This document shows positions 55,321 to 64,000 of a DNA stretch of 64,000 bases, in pieces. Made by a program: the position numbers and the translations under genes. The number at the start of each line of letters is the position of its first letter. Position 1 is the first letter of the stretch. This DNA is from Costus lasius (lineage: Eukaryota > Streptophyta > Magnoliopsida > Zingiberales > Costaceae). The DNA is taken from assembly GCA_027563935.2 (NCBI GenBank), contig JANVAS020000231.1, forward strand, positions 12,852,001-12,916,000. Direction: 5' to 3'. Under the pieces are notes generated by a model. The model saw only the letters and a list, made by a program, of their open reading frames with translations. It was not told the DNA's origin and made no database searches.

Positions 55321-56993
55321 TGTTGGGGTATGCCCTTAAGGCTAATGTTTGAGGCCTTGGGTTTGTATCGGTATCATGTAATAAACTGTTATGTTTATAA
55401 AGGCATGGTTATTATTCAGTTAGCTACATTGTCTGCTGCAATATATATGTTCTTCTGAATAATGTCTCAAAGCTGTTCAGCTAGGCTGACAGGCAATAAA
55501 GTCCTTAGTCGATATATCTTGGTGAACATGAGACAGCCTTGATATGGTTAAGACTAATATGTGTTCTAGTCTTATGGGATGCTTCGAGCATGGAATAAGA
55601 TGTAGACTCATGGGTACATTGGATGTACTGGACAGACCCTACTAGGATATTCAATTGTTTGTCACAATGTGAGTAATCCTTGAATATGACAAGTGGCACA
55701 TTTCCTCTGACTTGAGATCACTTATGTTTCTAAATGATGATTGTCATTGTTTTGAGGTAGTACAATATCATTTGAAACATAATGATTATAAACTATCTTG
55801 GATGGTGAGCTTGAGTCATGTTAGGGCACTAGTGATAGACATAGGATTGCCGTCTCCTTGTTTAAGGAGTGTGATGTTCTTAAGGGGCCCCCTGGATGAG
55901 ATGATTGAGAAAGTGTATGGCCATACCCAGGTGACTATGTTCATCTGATCTAATCATGCTCATCATATTGGAGTTACAAGCTTGACACGCTTGTCCAATA
56001 AGAACATCCAGTGGCAAAGGAAATATGTATGCTTTGTGAGTTGATTCACACTTGTGCTGTTTATGGGTGTAGTCTTGGAAGACTCTTTCCTTTATAATGG
56101 GAGACAGTGATGTGTTGCTAGATACCCCTCACTGATCGTGATAATGTGAGTTATCGTTACCGACATTTAAAGGAAACCCTCAGGTTCGCACAATTTGATG
56201 ATATGGCTTACTTAAGTCAGATCGTGTGGACTGAATTGTTTGGGTTCAGTTTAAAGGGATTTAATCTCTGATTGTAAGTGAGATCTGGTCTGATCATGTT
56301 TGATTGATTGGGGCTTGAGATCGGTAAGCTTCGATCGAGAGAATGGATGCTGGATCGGTGAGATCAGGAGCATCGAGAGATCAACGGTCAGATCAAGTAC
56401 CTTAGGGTTTAATGTGATCTGGACTAATTGCTTGGGTTAATTGGTCTATGAACCAGACCTAATTGAACCGGCTCTAGATATGAGCGCTTGGTTCAAAGTA
56501 GAGAGAAAAATGCGATTGGTTCATGAGCGCATGAACACATGATCGCATGAAAGAGAGGTTGGCTATTTTTAGTAACCACGCCTCCATGTCTTGAGTGGAG
56601 CGCATCTCTTGTCGTCTAAACCCCCCTATTCTCGTCGCCCTCGTGTGTGGAACTTTTGTTCACGCCTTAGAGACTCGAGGATCAAGGAAGCAAGAACTCT
56701 CTCTTCCCTTCAAACGATCAAGACACCTTGGACGATCCTTGCTAGCACAAGGAGCATCAAGGAAGGAGCACATCTTCATCTTGTGTGCGAGACTTTGGAG
56801 AAGAGGCGCTTGCAACTTTTGCTTCCAAGGCGCCATCTAGAAATGGCTATGGTATGAATCATTTTTTATTATTCATGCAGAGTTTATAAGTTGATCATAA
56901 TACATGCTAAGCGATTTGAAAGCCCTAGCTTCCGCTAGATTTTTGTTGCGCCTCCTGTTAGGGTTTTCGCCCCCCTTGTATGGGGTTCTTTCA
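55321..56993 (+). repeat. Cop-6 3' LTR (1673 bp)
   Basis: Nearly identical to 47907-49579. It ends TTCTTTCA, followed by the CACTG duplication. Confidence 0.95.
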
Positions 56994-57464
56994 CACTGAT
57001 GCACCATTCCAGTCTGACCCTGACGACTTTAGATCGCAGGCGGCAATGTGTTCAAATTAAATGGAGGCACTGTTTGCAGGAAAAGCTTCAAGCAGTCTAC
57101 CATAGCTGATTCTTCAACAGAGGCCGAGTATGTTGCTGCTTCTGAGGCAGCCAAAGAAGCTGTTTGGATAAGGAAGTTCATATCTGATCTTTAAGTGGTT
57201 CCAACTGCTGTGGATCCCATTGAGCTCTACTGTGACAACAATGGAGCCATTGCACAGGCTAAGGAACCATGGTCTCATCAAAGGTCCAAACACATACTCA
57301 GGAGATTTCACCTGATCAGAGAGATCATTGATCGGGGTGATGTCAAGATTAGCAGAGTTGATACAGAGAGCAATCTAGCAGATCCACTGACCATAGCTTT
57401 GGTGCAGCAAAAACATGATGGTCATGCCAGGAATATAGGGTTGAGAATCCTCGACCTCTAGGTC
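56994..57464 (+). pseudogene. Cop-5 RNase H end, right of Cop-6
   Basis: It resumes at D-A-P-F-Q-S-D and keeps E-A-E-Y-V-A-A-S and C-D-N-N-G-A-I-A-Q. It ends at a TAG near 57461. A small deletion near 57040 and a TAA near 57192 break the frame. Confidence 0.88.
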
Positions 57465-57465
57465 T

Positions 57466-57482
57466 AAGTGCAAGTGGGAGAT
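57466..57482 (+). other. Cop-5 polypurine tract
   Basis: AAGTGCAAGTGGGAGAT, adjoining the LTR start at 57483. Confidence 0.8.
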
Positions 57483-57860
57483 TGTTGGTGTATATGCCCT
57501 TAGACCTATATTTGGTCAACATATGTACTACTTGACTTTGACATTTCTTATATCATCCTGACATTGTCATTATCAATGTTTGTCTACACCTGCGATTGTG
57601 TACTTACATGATAATGTCCCTGGAGACAGATTGGATCTGTGCTCAAACTATTGTCCCCAGTCGATGTACCTTAGTGGATATGGGACAGCGATGGTACTTG
57701 TGAGACTGGTATATGGGTTGGTTAGGCACGAGATGCTATGGGTATATCAGTGGTAGATATGCTGGACAAGACCCACTGAGAGGTAATGATTTAATGTCAT
57801 GGTTCATCCTCACAAGTGATAGGAGATGCATTGATCCTTAGACTTGAGGTCATTGATACT
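57483..57860 (+). repeat. Cop-5 3' LTR, first 378 bp
   Basis: It matches 40944-41320 and ends with the ATACT duplication (57856-57860) where NA-2 enters. Confidence 0.88.
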
Positions 57861-59742
57861 TGATGTGGGAAGGCGACATGACCCACGGAAATACAAATGG
57901 AGTTTAAGGTTACCCTAGCTAGGGCCCCTAAATTTCCATCTCTTGCATTGCATGCATCTTTAAGTTAGATTTTCATTCCTTGCATTGCATGCATCCTTTA
58001 AGTTATTTCCATCTCTTGCATTGCATGCATCTTTAAGTTAGATTTTCATTCCTTGCATTGCATGCATCCTTTAAGTTAGATCTCCTAGCATAAACTTGCA
58101 TCATATGGTAGGTTAGATCCACCCAACAATTACACCATGTAGTTACATCCCTAGGATCCGCCACTTATGTATGATAGGTTAGTGCATGAAATTGATGTAA
58201 TAGTATAGGTCAACTCCATTCTTGGGATGCAAGTCAAAATCAGATCAAGACAACTCCAAGAGATGCCATGGGCCATCAGCCCAACTCAAGAGGGAATCAG
58301 CCCACCCCAACCTAATGGAGCAACACCACAAGTACCTCAACTTCCACCATCCTAGTTGGCAGCCATGTGGAGTTTGCCTTCATCTCCAATCAAGACAAGA
58401 AGCAGCCTGCACAAAGTCCTACTTCAGCCCACCATGCGCCAGCCATTAAAGTCAAGGAGCAGCTTGAGCAATGTCCACTTCAGTCCATCATGCGCCAGCC
58501 ACCAAAGTCAAGGAGCAGCCTGCACTTTACAACAACTTCAGTCCCTTCAAGCGTCAGCCACCCATGCCAATCTGCAGCCTGCACAATGTCAGCCATCAGC
58601 AGCCTCTTCAGTCCATCCTCAACTCAGTTTTCGAACTTACCAACCTGCTGAAGACTCCAAAGTCAAACCTCCAAGCAACCGCCCCTTTGGAAGAAGACAT
58701 CAGCCCATTGAGTTGTCTACATCATGCTTACTTTTGTGACTTGTTTTTGTGCTTAGGAAGGGAGATAACCGTTGGAGACTCTCCTATATGATGTATTTTC
58801 TTGTAAAGCCACCAGGTAGAGTTGAATGAATTTTCAAATTTCAGAAGTGTGTCTTCTAATGGTGTGTGTCACCTAACCCCTCCCTTTCTTCCAACCATTG
58901 CCGAGAGTTCCATTCCACCCCCCCTCTTGCTCTTCAACCTTCCACCTCCACTTGCGCTTGTCATGAAGATGGGAGCTCACGCCACTTTCTCCCCTCAGCC
59001 TTGACAAGTCCTCAGCCATGATGAGGAGCTGGACACATCCGAGACTCAAGAAGGTGTCATCAACCCCATGCCAAGATCAAGCCACCACCCTAAGTTAGCT
59101 AAGTCTCTCTTCTCCTTTGGCTGATGTTTTCTTGAAGTTTCTGAACATTCATCTGCACTCACTAAGGTTTCTTCTCAGGTTGCGCAAGGCCAAGGAGGGC
59201 ATACAAGTTCATCCCCCCCCCCTTCCCCCCTTAACTAGTTAGTCTCAAAAGTGTTAGCAAGGGAATTTGGAGGCTATCCTCCCCCTTGAATGTTTTCATG
59301 TGAATGGTCTCTTAATATTCTTTCAAACTCACCCACGCATGTGTGGGATGCTGCAATGCCATGTGTGTAAGCTCATAGGGCCCTACTTCGTGAGTTTTCC
59401 ACCATTGGACCGGTGAAGAACGGGAAGGTCACCCTTTCTATTCTCAAAGGGTGCAAGGTGAGTTCCTCCCTTAGAGTAGCTCTATTTCTTATGGTAGAAC
59501 CGCATGTCTAGATCTCTTTGATATTGTAGAACCGCATGCTTAAGCCTTATTCAAAGTTTCATCTTATCTAGAAGCGCATGTTAGGTTTCTCTTGTTGATT
59601 AGTTTCGGTTTTCACTATTACATACCAAAACAAACTACTTTCAAACTACGTTAGTTCAAGGGGTTTGTTAACCTATACTTAATTAGCAAAAAAATGTTTT
59701 CGAAGCGCGTTGTTTGAATGTTGCATGCTTGGCCCCCCATCA
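57861..59742 (+). repeat. NA-2 5' LTR (1882 bp)
   Basis: It contains a fourfold ~37-bp array (57932-58080) with CATGCA in each unit. It also has a looser ~59-bp repeat with CAAGGAGCAGC (about 58390-58560) and C-runs near 59213-59230. Several short open frames overlap here, but none is supported as a gene. Confidence 0.93.
57932..58080. repeat. Four ~37-bp tandem units with CATGCA motifs
   Basis: CATGCA begins at 57951, 57988, 58024 and 58061 (spacing 37, 36, 37). Units alternate between CTCTTGCATTGCATGCATCTTT and TCCTTGCATTGCATGCATCC types, so the array is also two ~73-bp repeats. The copy in the 3' LTR starts 4171 bp downstream. Confidence 0.9.
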
Positions 59743-59745
59743 TCT

Positions 59746-59757
59746 TGGTATCAGAGC
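59746..59757 (+). other. NA-2 primer binding site (tRNA-Met)
   Basis: TGGTATCAGAGC, three bases after the LTR end. Confidence 0.9.
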
Positions 59758-59902
59758 TTAGGCTCTTAGAGTAGGATTTTATAAGACCAAAACTTTATTT
59801 TCCTACTACTAAGGCGATTTTTGGTCCTAGGTGCTTGAAAGAATTTGACTAGCTATATTTATCACCTTAGGGTTTATTTTCAAAACCTTACTCATTTCGA
59901 AA

Positions 59903-62089
59903 ATGACTACTAGATTCAATCCCCTAAGAGGCAATAGACAACCCATCAAGAGATGGGATGACATGATAAAAGAAGTATATGACCCTACACCCCTCAATGA
60001 AAAATTGCTTACCCAAGAGAACATGAATGTAGCTGAATATATACTAAAGTTCAAAACCCTCTACCATAGTACTAGAGAAGCTCCTAGGGTTATGCTTAAC
60101 CGGTTTAGAGATGGTCTTAGCTTTGAGATTAAGAGAGGTCTCACCTACTACCCCATATACACAATAGAAGATGCTTTTCAAATAGCTAGTGAGGTGGAGC
60201 AAAATCTTAAGAGATTTTATAAAAGGAAAATTGACCATCCAAGACCCAAATCCCCTAAGGTAGTCAATCAAACCATGGAGCTCAATCAAGCCTTAGAACC
60301 AAAGCTACCCTCCCAAAGCCAATCTCAAATCAAGTCTAGGGAACCCATTGAAGACTTACCTCCATGTCAAATCATGTTGTCCATAAAACCCAAACAAGAA
60401 CTCAACCAACTTAAGGAAAACTCTCTTGACATCCACATAGTTCATACTAAGTCCACACCTTTAAGAACAATCTCACCTAAGCCTATGGAAGAACTTGAAC
60501 CCAATCATATTAGGCTAGACTTAGTGGAAGCTATCCTACCCTTAGTGACCTATGAGACTAGTTTGCCTCACCCTTTAGGGCTCCCATGTTTAGATCAAGT
60601 GCTTGAACCATGTGAACCTACTCTTCATGACATAGGAAAAACTTTAGAGAACTCTTCAATAGGTTGTGAACACTTAGGTTCCAAGCCACTTGACCTTAGT
60701 GAAAGTTTAGATGAGCCTCTAGACACTTTAGAAATCCAACACCTTCAATTAGAGGACCATCACACTTTAGGCTTGACTCAACCTAAGTTTGAACCTTTCT
60801 CTATGGATGATCTGCCTAAGTATCTTACTCAACCATATTTAGAGATTAAGGTAGACATACCATCTTGTCTAGGCCCTTCTTTGACCACTTTTGGGCCATC
60901 TAGCACTAAACTTTCCAAGTTAGGCCTAAACCCACCCCTAGAGCCCAAACTTTTACACATAGAGGATCCTTCACCTTTAGATCTCAACCCACATGAGTTA
61001 GGATCCCTTACTTTGCCTAAGATGGAACCCATGCTAGATCCTTTTCTCATTGACCAAGATCCTAAGTCCCAAACATTAGGAGAACCTCAACTTCAAGGCC
61101 TAGAAGACTTGACCTTTGATCCAATGACCCATGAAACATATCTCTTAGGTCTTGCCACCCACACTCCTAAGCCACATTTAGGGCCAATTGAACATGGGCT
61201 TATAACCCAAGACTCTAGGGATGACCCTACTCAAGTTAACCCCATAGGGACTGACCTATATCAACCTTCTCCGTATGACATGGTAGAGCTCCCCCAGTTT
61301 AGCTTTGAAGATCTTACTCCAGATATGGGAGAGCCATTTCTTTTTTCCTTAGGAAGTCCAATCCTAGAGGCGCCCCTCACCCTTCTTGAGTTAGACATTA
61401 GCTCACCTGAATATGAAGTAGAATTTACTTTGGATCCTCTTGAGTTTCCCATGCTAGGATATGATTTAGAACCTAACTTGTCTGAGTTGGCAACATCTCC
61501 CATCTCTCCTTTAGACCTTGAGTCTGGCCTTAGTACTCCAGGGTTAAAGAAAATTCAATTGAATAATGATTTGCTTTCCCTCCCAGAACTTGAACACTTT
61601 GATTTTGTTATACCTGAATCTTTTAGTAGGCCTGTATACCACAAACATACTAATGAATATGGCCGAGAAAGGACATTCTGTGTAGGAGACCCTGAATTTA
61701 AGGAGCATGAAGATTGGGATGAAGAGATTGATTGCTGTGATGCTGTTGACACTGATTTTTGGACCCCCATCACTTTTGATGTGGATGACTTCATATTGCA
61801 TAAGCATCATTCCACCCCATACTATGACCCCACTTGTGAGCATATGATTGAGTCCATCCTTGAGGACCAAACCCATTTCACCCGTAATGAGGTAGAGTTA
61901 CTCTACTTAGTTGGATATGACCATGGTGAAGAGGGTTGGCTTCCCGAGGAAGAACTCACCCTAACTACCTCAAAGCTCCTCATGGATAAGGACAATTCTT
62001 CGGAGAAGAATTTTTCTCACCCGGGGAGAGCTGATGTGGGAAGGCGACATGACCCACGGAAATACAAATGGAGTTTAAGGTTACCCTAG
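59903..62089 (+). CDS. NA-2 gag-like protein (728 residues)
   Basis: Residues ~10-105 match the second half of the NA-1 gag domain (R-W-D-D-M, V-A-E-Y-I-L-K-F, E-I-K-R-G-L-T-Y-Y-P). About 54 residues after the first eight are missing compared with NA-1, so the N-terminal half of the domain is gone. Residues ~130-560 are rich in Pro, Leu, Glu and Asp with repeated L-E-P and P-L-E-P units. The tail from ~590 includes a clear match to NA-1 (F-V-I-P, T-N-E-Y-G-R-E-R). There is no zinc knuckle and no enzyme domain. The frame crosses the polypurine tract (H-P-G-R) and the LTR border at 62032, then ends 58 bp inside the 3' LTR (Y-K-W-S-L-R-L-P). The open frame over 2.2 kb and identical LTRs suggest a functional gene product. 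Its role is inferred to be particle formation or RNA packaging. Confidence 0.85.
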   Translation: MTTRFNPLRGNRQPIKRWDDMIKEVYDPTPLNEKLLTQENMNVAEYILKFKTLYHSTREAPRVMLNRFRDGLSFEIKRGLTYYPIYTIEDAFQIASEVEQNLKRFYKRKIDHPRPKSPKVVNQTMELNQALEPKLPSQSQSQIKSREPIEDLPPCQIMLSIKPKQELNQLKENSLDIHIVHTKSTPLRTISPKPMEELEPNHIRLDLVEAILPLVTYETSLPHPLGLPCLDQVLEPCEPTLHDIGKTLENSSIGCEHLGSKPLDLSESLDEPLDTLEIQHLQLEDHHTLGLTQPKFEPFSMDDLPKYLTQPYLEIKVDIPSCLGPSLTTFGPSSTKLSKLGLNPPLEPKLLHIEDPSPLDLNPHELGSLTLPKMEPMLDPFLIDQDPKSQTLGEPQLQGLEDLTFDPMTHETYLLGLATHTPKPHLGPIEHGLITQDSRDDPTQVNPIGTDLYQPSPYDMVELPQFSFEDLTPDMGEPFLFSLGSPILEAPLTLLELDISSPEYEVEFTLDPLEFPMLGYDLEPNLSELATSPISPLDLESGLSTPGLKKIQLNNDLLSLPELEHFDFVIPESFSRPVYHKHTNEYGRERTFCVGDPEFKEHEDWDEEIDCCDAVDTDFWTPITFDVDDFILHKHHSTPYYDPTCEHMIESILEDQTHFTRNEVELLYLVGYDHGEEGWLPEEELTLTTSKLLMDKDNSSEKNFSHPGRADVGRRHDPRKYKWSLRLP
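62019..62031 (+). other. NA-2 polypurine tract, also coding
   Basis: ACCCGGGGAGAGC just before the LTR start at 62032, read in the gag frame. Confidence 0.75.
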
Positions 62090-63913
62090 CTAGGGCCCCT
62101 AAATTTCCATCTCTTGCATTGCATGCATCTTTAAGTTAGATTTTCATTCCTTGCATTGCATGCATCCTTTAAGTTATTTCCATCTCTTGCATTGCATGCA
62201 TCTTTAAGTTAGATTTTCATTCCTTGCATTGCATGCATCCTTTAAGTTAGATCTCCTAGCATAAACTTGCATCATATGGTAGGTTAGATCCACCCAACAA
62301 TTACACCATGTAGTTACATCCCTAGGATCCGCCACTTATGTATGATAGGTTAGTGCATGAAATTGATGTAATAGTATAGGTCAACTCCATTCTTGGGATG
62401 CAAGTCAAAATCAGATCAAGACAACTCCAAGAGATGCCATGGGCCATCAGCCCAACTCAAGAGGGAATCAGCCCACCCCAACCTAATGGAGCAACACCAC
62501 AAGTACCTCAACTTCCACCATCCTAGTTGGCAGCCATGTGGAGTTTGCCTTCATCTCCAATCAAGACAAGAAGCAGCCTGCACAAAGTCCTACTTCAGCC
62601 CACCATGCGCCAGCCATTAAAGTCAAGGAGCAGCTTGAGCAATGTCCACTTCAGTCCATCATGCGCCAGCCACCAAAGTCAAGGAGCAGCCTGCACTTTA
62701 CAACAACTTCAGTCCCTTCAAGCGTCAGCCACCCATGCCAATCTGCAGCCTGCACAATGTCAGCCATCAGCAGCCTCTTCAGTCCATCCTCAACTCAGTT
62801 TTCGAACTTACCAACCTGCTGAAGACTCCAAAGTCAAACCTCCAAGCAACCGCCCCTTTGGAAGAAGACATCAGCCCATTGAGTTGTCTACATCATGCTT
62901 ACTTTTGTGACTTGTTTTTGTGCTTAGGAAGGGAGATAACCGTTGGAGACTCTCCTATATGATGTATTTTCTTGTAAAGCCACCAGGTAGAGTTGAATGA
63001 ATTTTCAAATTTCAGAAGTGTGTCTTCTAATGGTGTGTGTCACCTAACCCCTCCCTTTCTTCCAACCATTGCCGAGAGTTCCATTCCACCCCCCCTCTTG
63101 CTCTTCAACCTTCCACCTCCACTTGCGCTTGTCATGAAGATGGGAGCTCACGCCACTTTCTCCCCTCAGCCTTGACAAGTCCTCAGCCATGATGAGGAGC
63201 TGGACACATCCGAGACTCAAGAAGGTGTCATCAACCCCATGCCAAGATCAAGCCACCACCCTAAGTTAGCTAAGTCTCTCTTCTCCTTTGGCTGATGTTT
63301 TCTTGAAGTTTCTGAACATTCATCTGCACTCACTAAGGTTTCTTCTCAGGTTGCGCAAGGCCAAGGAGGGCATACAAGTTCATCCCCCCCCCCTTCCCCC
63401 CTTAACTAGTTAGTCTCAAAAGTGTTAGCAAGGGAATTTGGAGGCTATCCTCCCCCTTGAATGTTTTCATGTGAATGGTCTCTTAATATTCTTTCAAACT
63501 CACCCACGCATGTGTGGGATGCTGCAATGCCATGTGTGTAAGCTCATAGGGCCCTACTTCGTGAGTTTTCCACCATTGGACCGGTGAAGAACGGGAAGGT
63601 CACCCTTTCTATTCTCAAAGGGTGCAAGGTGAGTTCCTCCCTTAGAGTAGCTCTATTTCTTATGGTAGAACCGCATGTCTAGATCTCTTTGATATTGTAG
63701 AACCGCATGCTTAAGCCTTATTCAAAGTTTCATCTTATCTAGAAGCGCATGTTAGGTTTCTCTTGTTGATTAGTTTCGGTTTTCACTATTACATACCAAA
63801 ACAAACTACTTTCAAACTACGTTAGTTCAAGGGGTTTGTTAACCTATACTTAATTAGCAAAAAAATGTTTTCGAAGCGCGTTGTTTGAATGTTGCATGCT
63901 TGGCCCCCCATCA
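62032..63913 (+). repeat. NA-2 3' LTR (1882 bp)
   Basis: No difference from 57861-59742 was found by eye. Its first 58 bp carry the end of the gag frame. It contains the second copy of the CATGCA array (62122, 62159, 62195 and 62232). Confidence 0.95.
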
Positions 63914-64000
63914 ATACTTCTGTATGGTTAGGGACATACTTTGATGCAACCCAACACCTCGCCGTAATTGGGAGGTTATAACGGTTGTCATTGAGTATGT
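63914..64000 (+). repeat. Cop-5 3' LTR, continuation
   Basis: After ATACT it continues TCTGTATGGTTAGGGACATAC, matching 41329 onward of the 5' LTR. About 1.4-1.5 kb should remain beyond the window. Confidence 0.88.

Larger units (their letters stand above)
47907..56993 (+). mobile_element. Cop-6: complete, apparently intact Angela/BARE-like Ty1/copia element
   Basis: This is a 9087-bp element with two 1673-bp LTRs, tRNA-Met PBS, leader, uninterrupted 1293-codon gag-pol and polypurine tract. CACTG flanks it at 47902-47906 and 56994-56998. It lies inside the RNase H region of Cop-5; removing it restores the Cop-5 order G-Y-T / D-A-P-F-Q. I count about seven LTR differences by eye (near 48430, 48530, 48684, 48732, 48774 and 49513), about 0.4%. 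That implies a recent insertion under any usual plant rate. Confidence 0.96.
57861..63913 (+). mobile_element. NA-2: very young gag-only non-autonomous LTR retrotransposon
   Basis: This is a 6053-bp element with two 1882-bp LTRs (TGATGTGGG...CCATCA) that I could not tell apart by eye. They include a 10-C run of equal length. ATACT flanks it (57856-57860 and 63914-63918). The 2289-bp interior has a tRNA-Met PBS and one 728-codon frame on the plus strand, with no pol. It shares ends, tract and protein with NA-1. Confidence 0.95.
40944..64000 (+). mobile_element. Cop-5: degenerate Ty1/copia element hosting Cop-6 and NA-2, runs off window
   Basis: Own segments are 40944-47906, 56994-57860 and 63914-64000. 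It has a 5' LTR, PBS, leader, broken gag-pol, polypurine tract and most of the first part of the 3' LTR. Cop-6 interrupts RNase H and NA-2 interrupts the 3' LTR. It is inserted in the Ath-3 leader after GACTC (40939-40943). Many stops show it is old. Confidence 0.9.

Noticed and set aside
58356..58791. Overlapping 94-, 106- and 127-codon frames in the NA-2 LTR, repeated at 62527-62962
   Set aside because: Low-complexity Ser/Gln/Pro sequence from a ~59-bp repeat, open in several frames at once. The two copies are the two LTRs.

Overview
The window is a stretch of repeat-rich flowering-plant nuclear DNA. Everything recognisable in it is an LTR retrotransposon, a relic of one, or a small DNA transposon. 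I found no host protein gene, tRNA, rRNA or CRISPR array. The plant origin rests on the element types: Ty1/copia elements resembling the Angela/BARE lineage (LTRs of 1.6-1.9 kb starting TGTTGG, initiator-tRNA-Met primer sites), a Tekay/Del-type chromovirus with a chromodomain, and Athila/TAT-type Ty3/gypsy elements with a tRNA-Asp primer site. The species cannot be told from the sequence. Nicknames (Cop-1 to Cop-6, Tek-1, Ath-1 to Ath-3, NA-1, NA-2, sLTR-1, sLTR-2) are mine.

Layout, left part. Cop-1 (minus strand, 1-7871, running off the left edge) sits inside the 3' LTR of Tek-1 (minus, 7872-15833). Tek-1 itself sits inside an LTR fragment (15834 to about 16004) of the Cop-1/Cop-6 family. 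A 5'-truncated copia, Cop-2 (about 16004-18978), follows. It is joined abruptly to a 5'-truncated Athila/TAT element, Ath-1 (18979-32388). Ath-1 is interrupted by the non-autonomous element NA-1 (19081-24456, TSD GAATT) and by a solo LTR, sLTR-1 (26852-28725, TSD GTTCA).

Layout, middle. A reversed Athila-like LTR (about 32389-33811) is followed by the PBS end and 5' LTR of a minus-strand copia, Cop-3 (33812-36280). That LTR carries a 527-bp MITE. Next come the leader of another minus-strand copia (Cop-4), a solo LTR (sLTR-2, 37094-38760, TSD GGAGG), an unclassified LTR-like stretch, and the 3' part of an Athila-type LTR with its PBS (Ath-3, to 40943).

Layout, right part. A degenerate copia, Cop-5, starts at 40944 inside the Ath-3 leader and runs past the right edge. 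Two young elements are nested in it. Cop-6 (47907-56993, TSD CACTG) has one uninterrupted 1293-codon gag-pol and 1673-bp LTRs differing at only about seven positions by eye. NA-2 (57861-63913, TSD ATACT) lies in the Cop-5 3' LTR; its two 1882-bp LTRs show no difference that I could see.

How the parts relate. Cop-6 is the only element that looks autonomous. NA-1 and NA-2 are two members of one gag-only group. They encode a Ty3-type gag domain followed by a long proline/leucine/glutamate-rich region, with no zinc knuckle, protease, reverse transcriptase or integrase. Their reading frame runs through the polypurine tract and ends inside the 3' LTR. They must use pol proteins supplied by another element. 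This group is the most unusual thing in the window.
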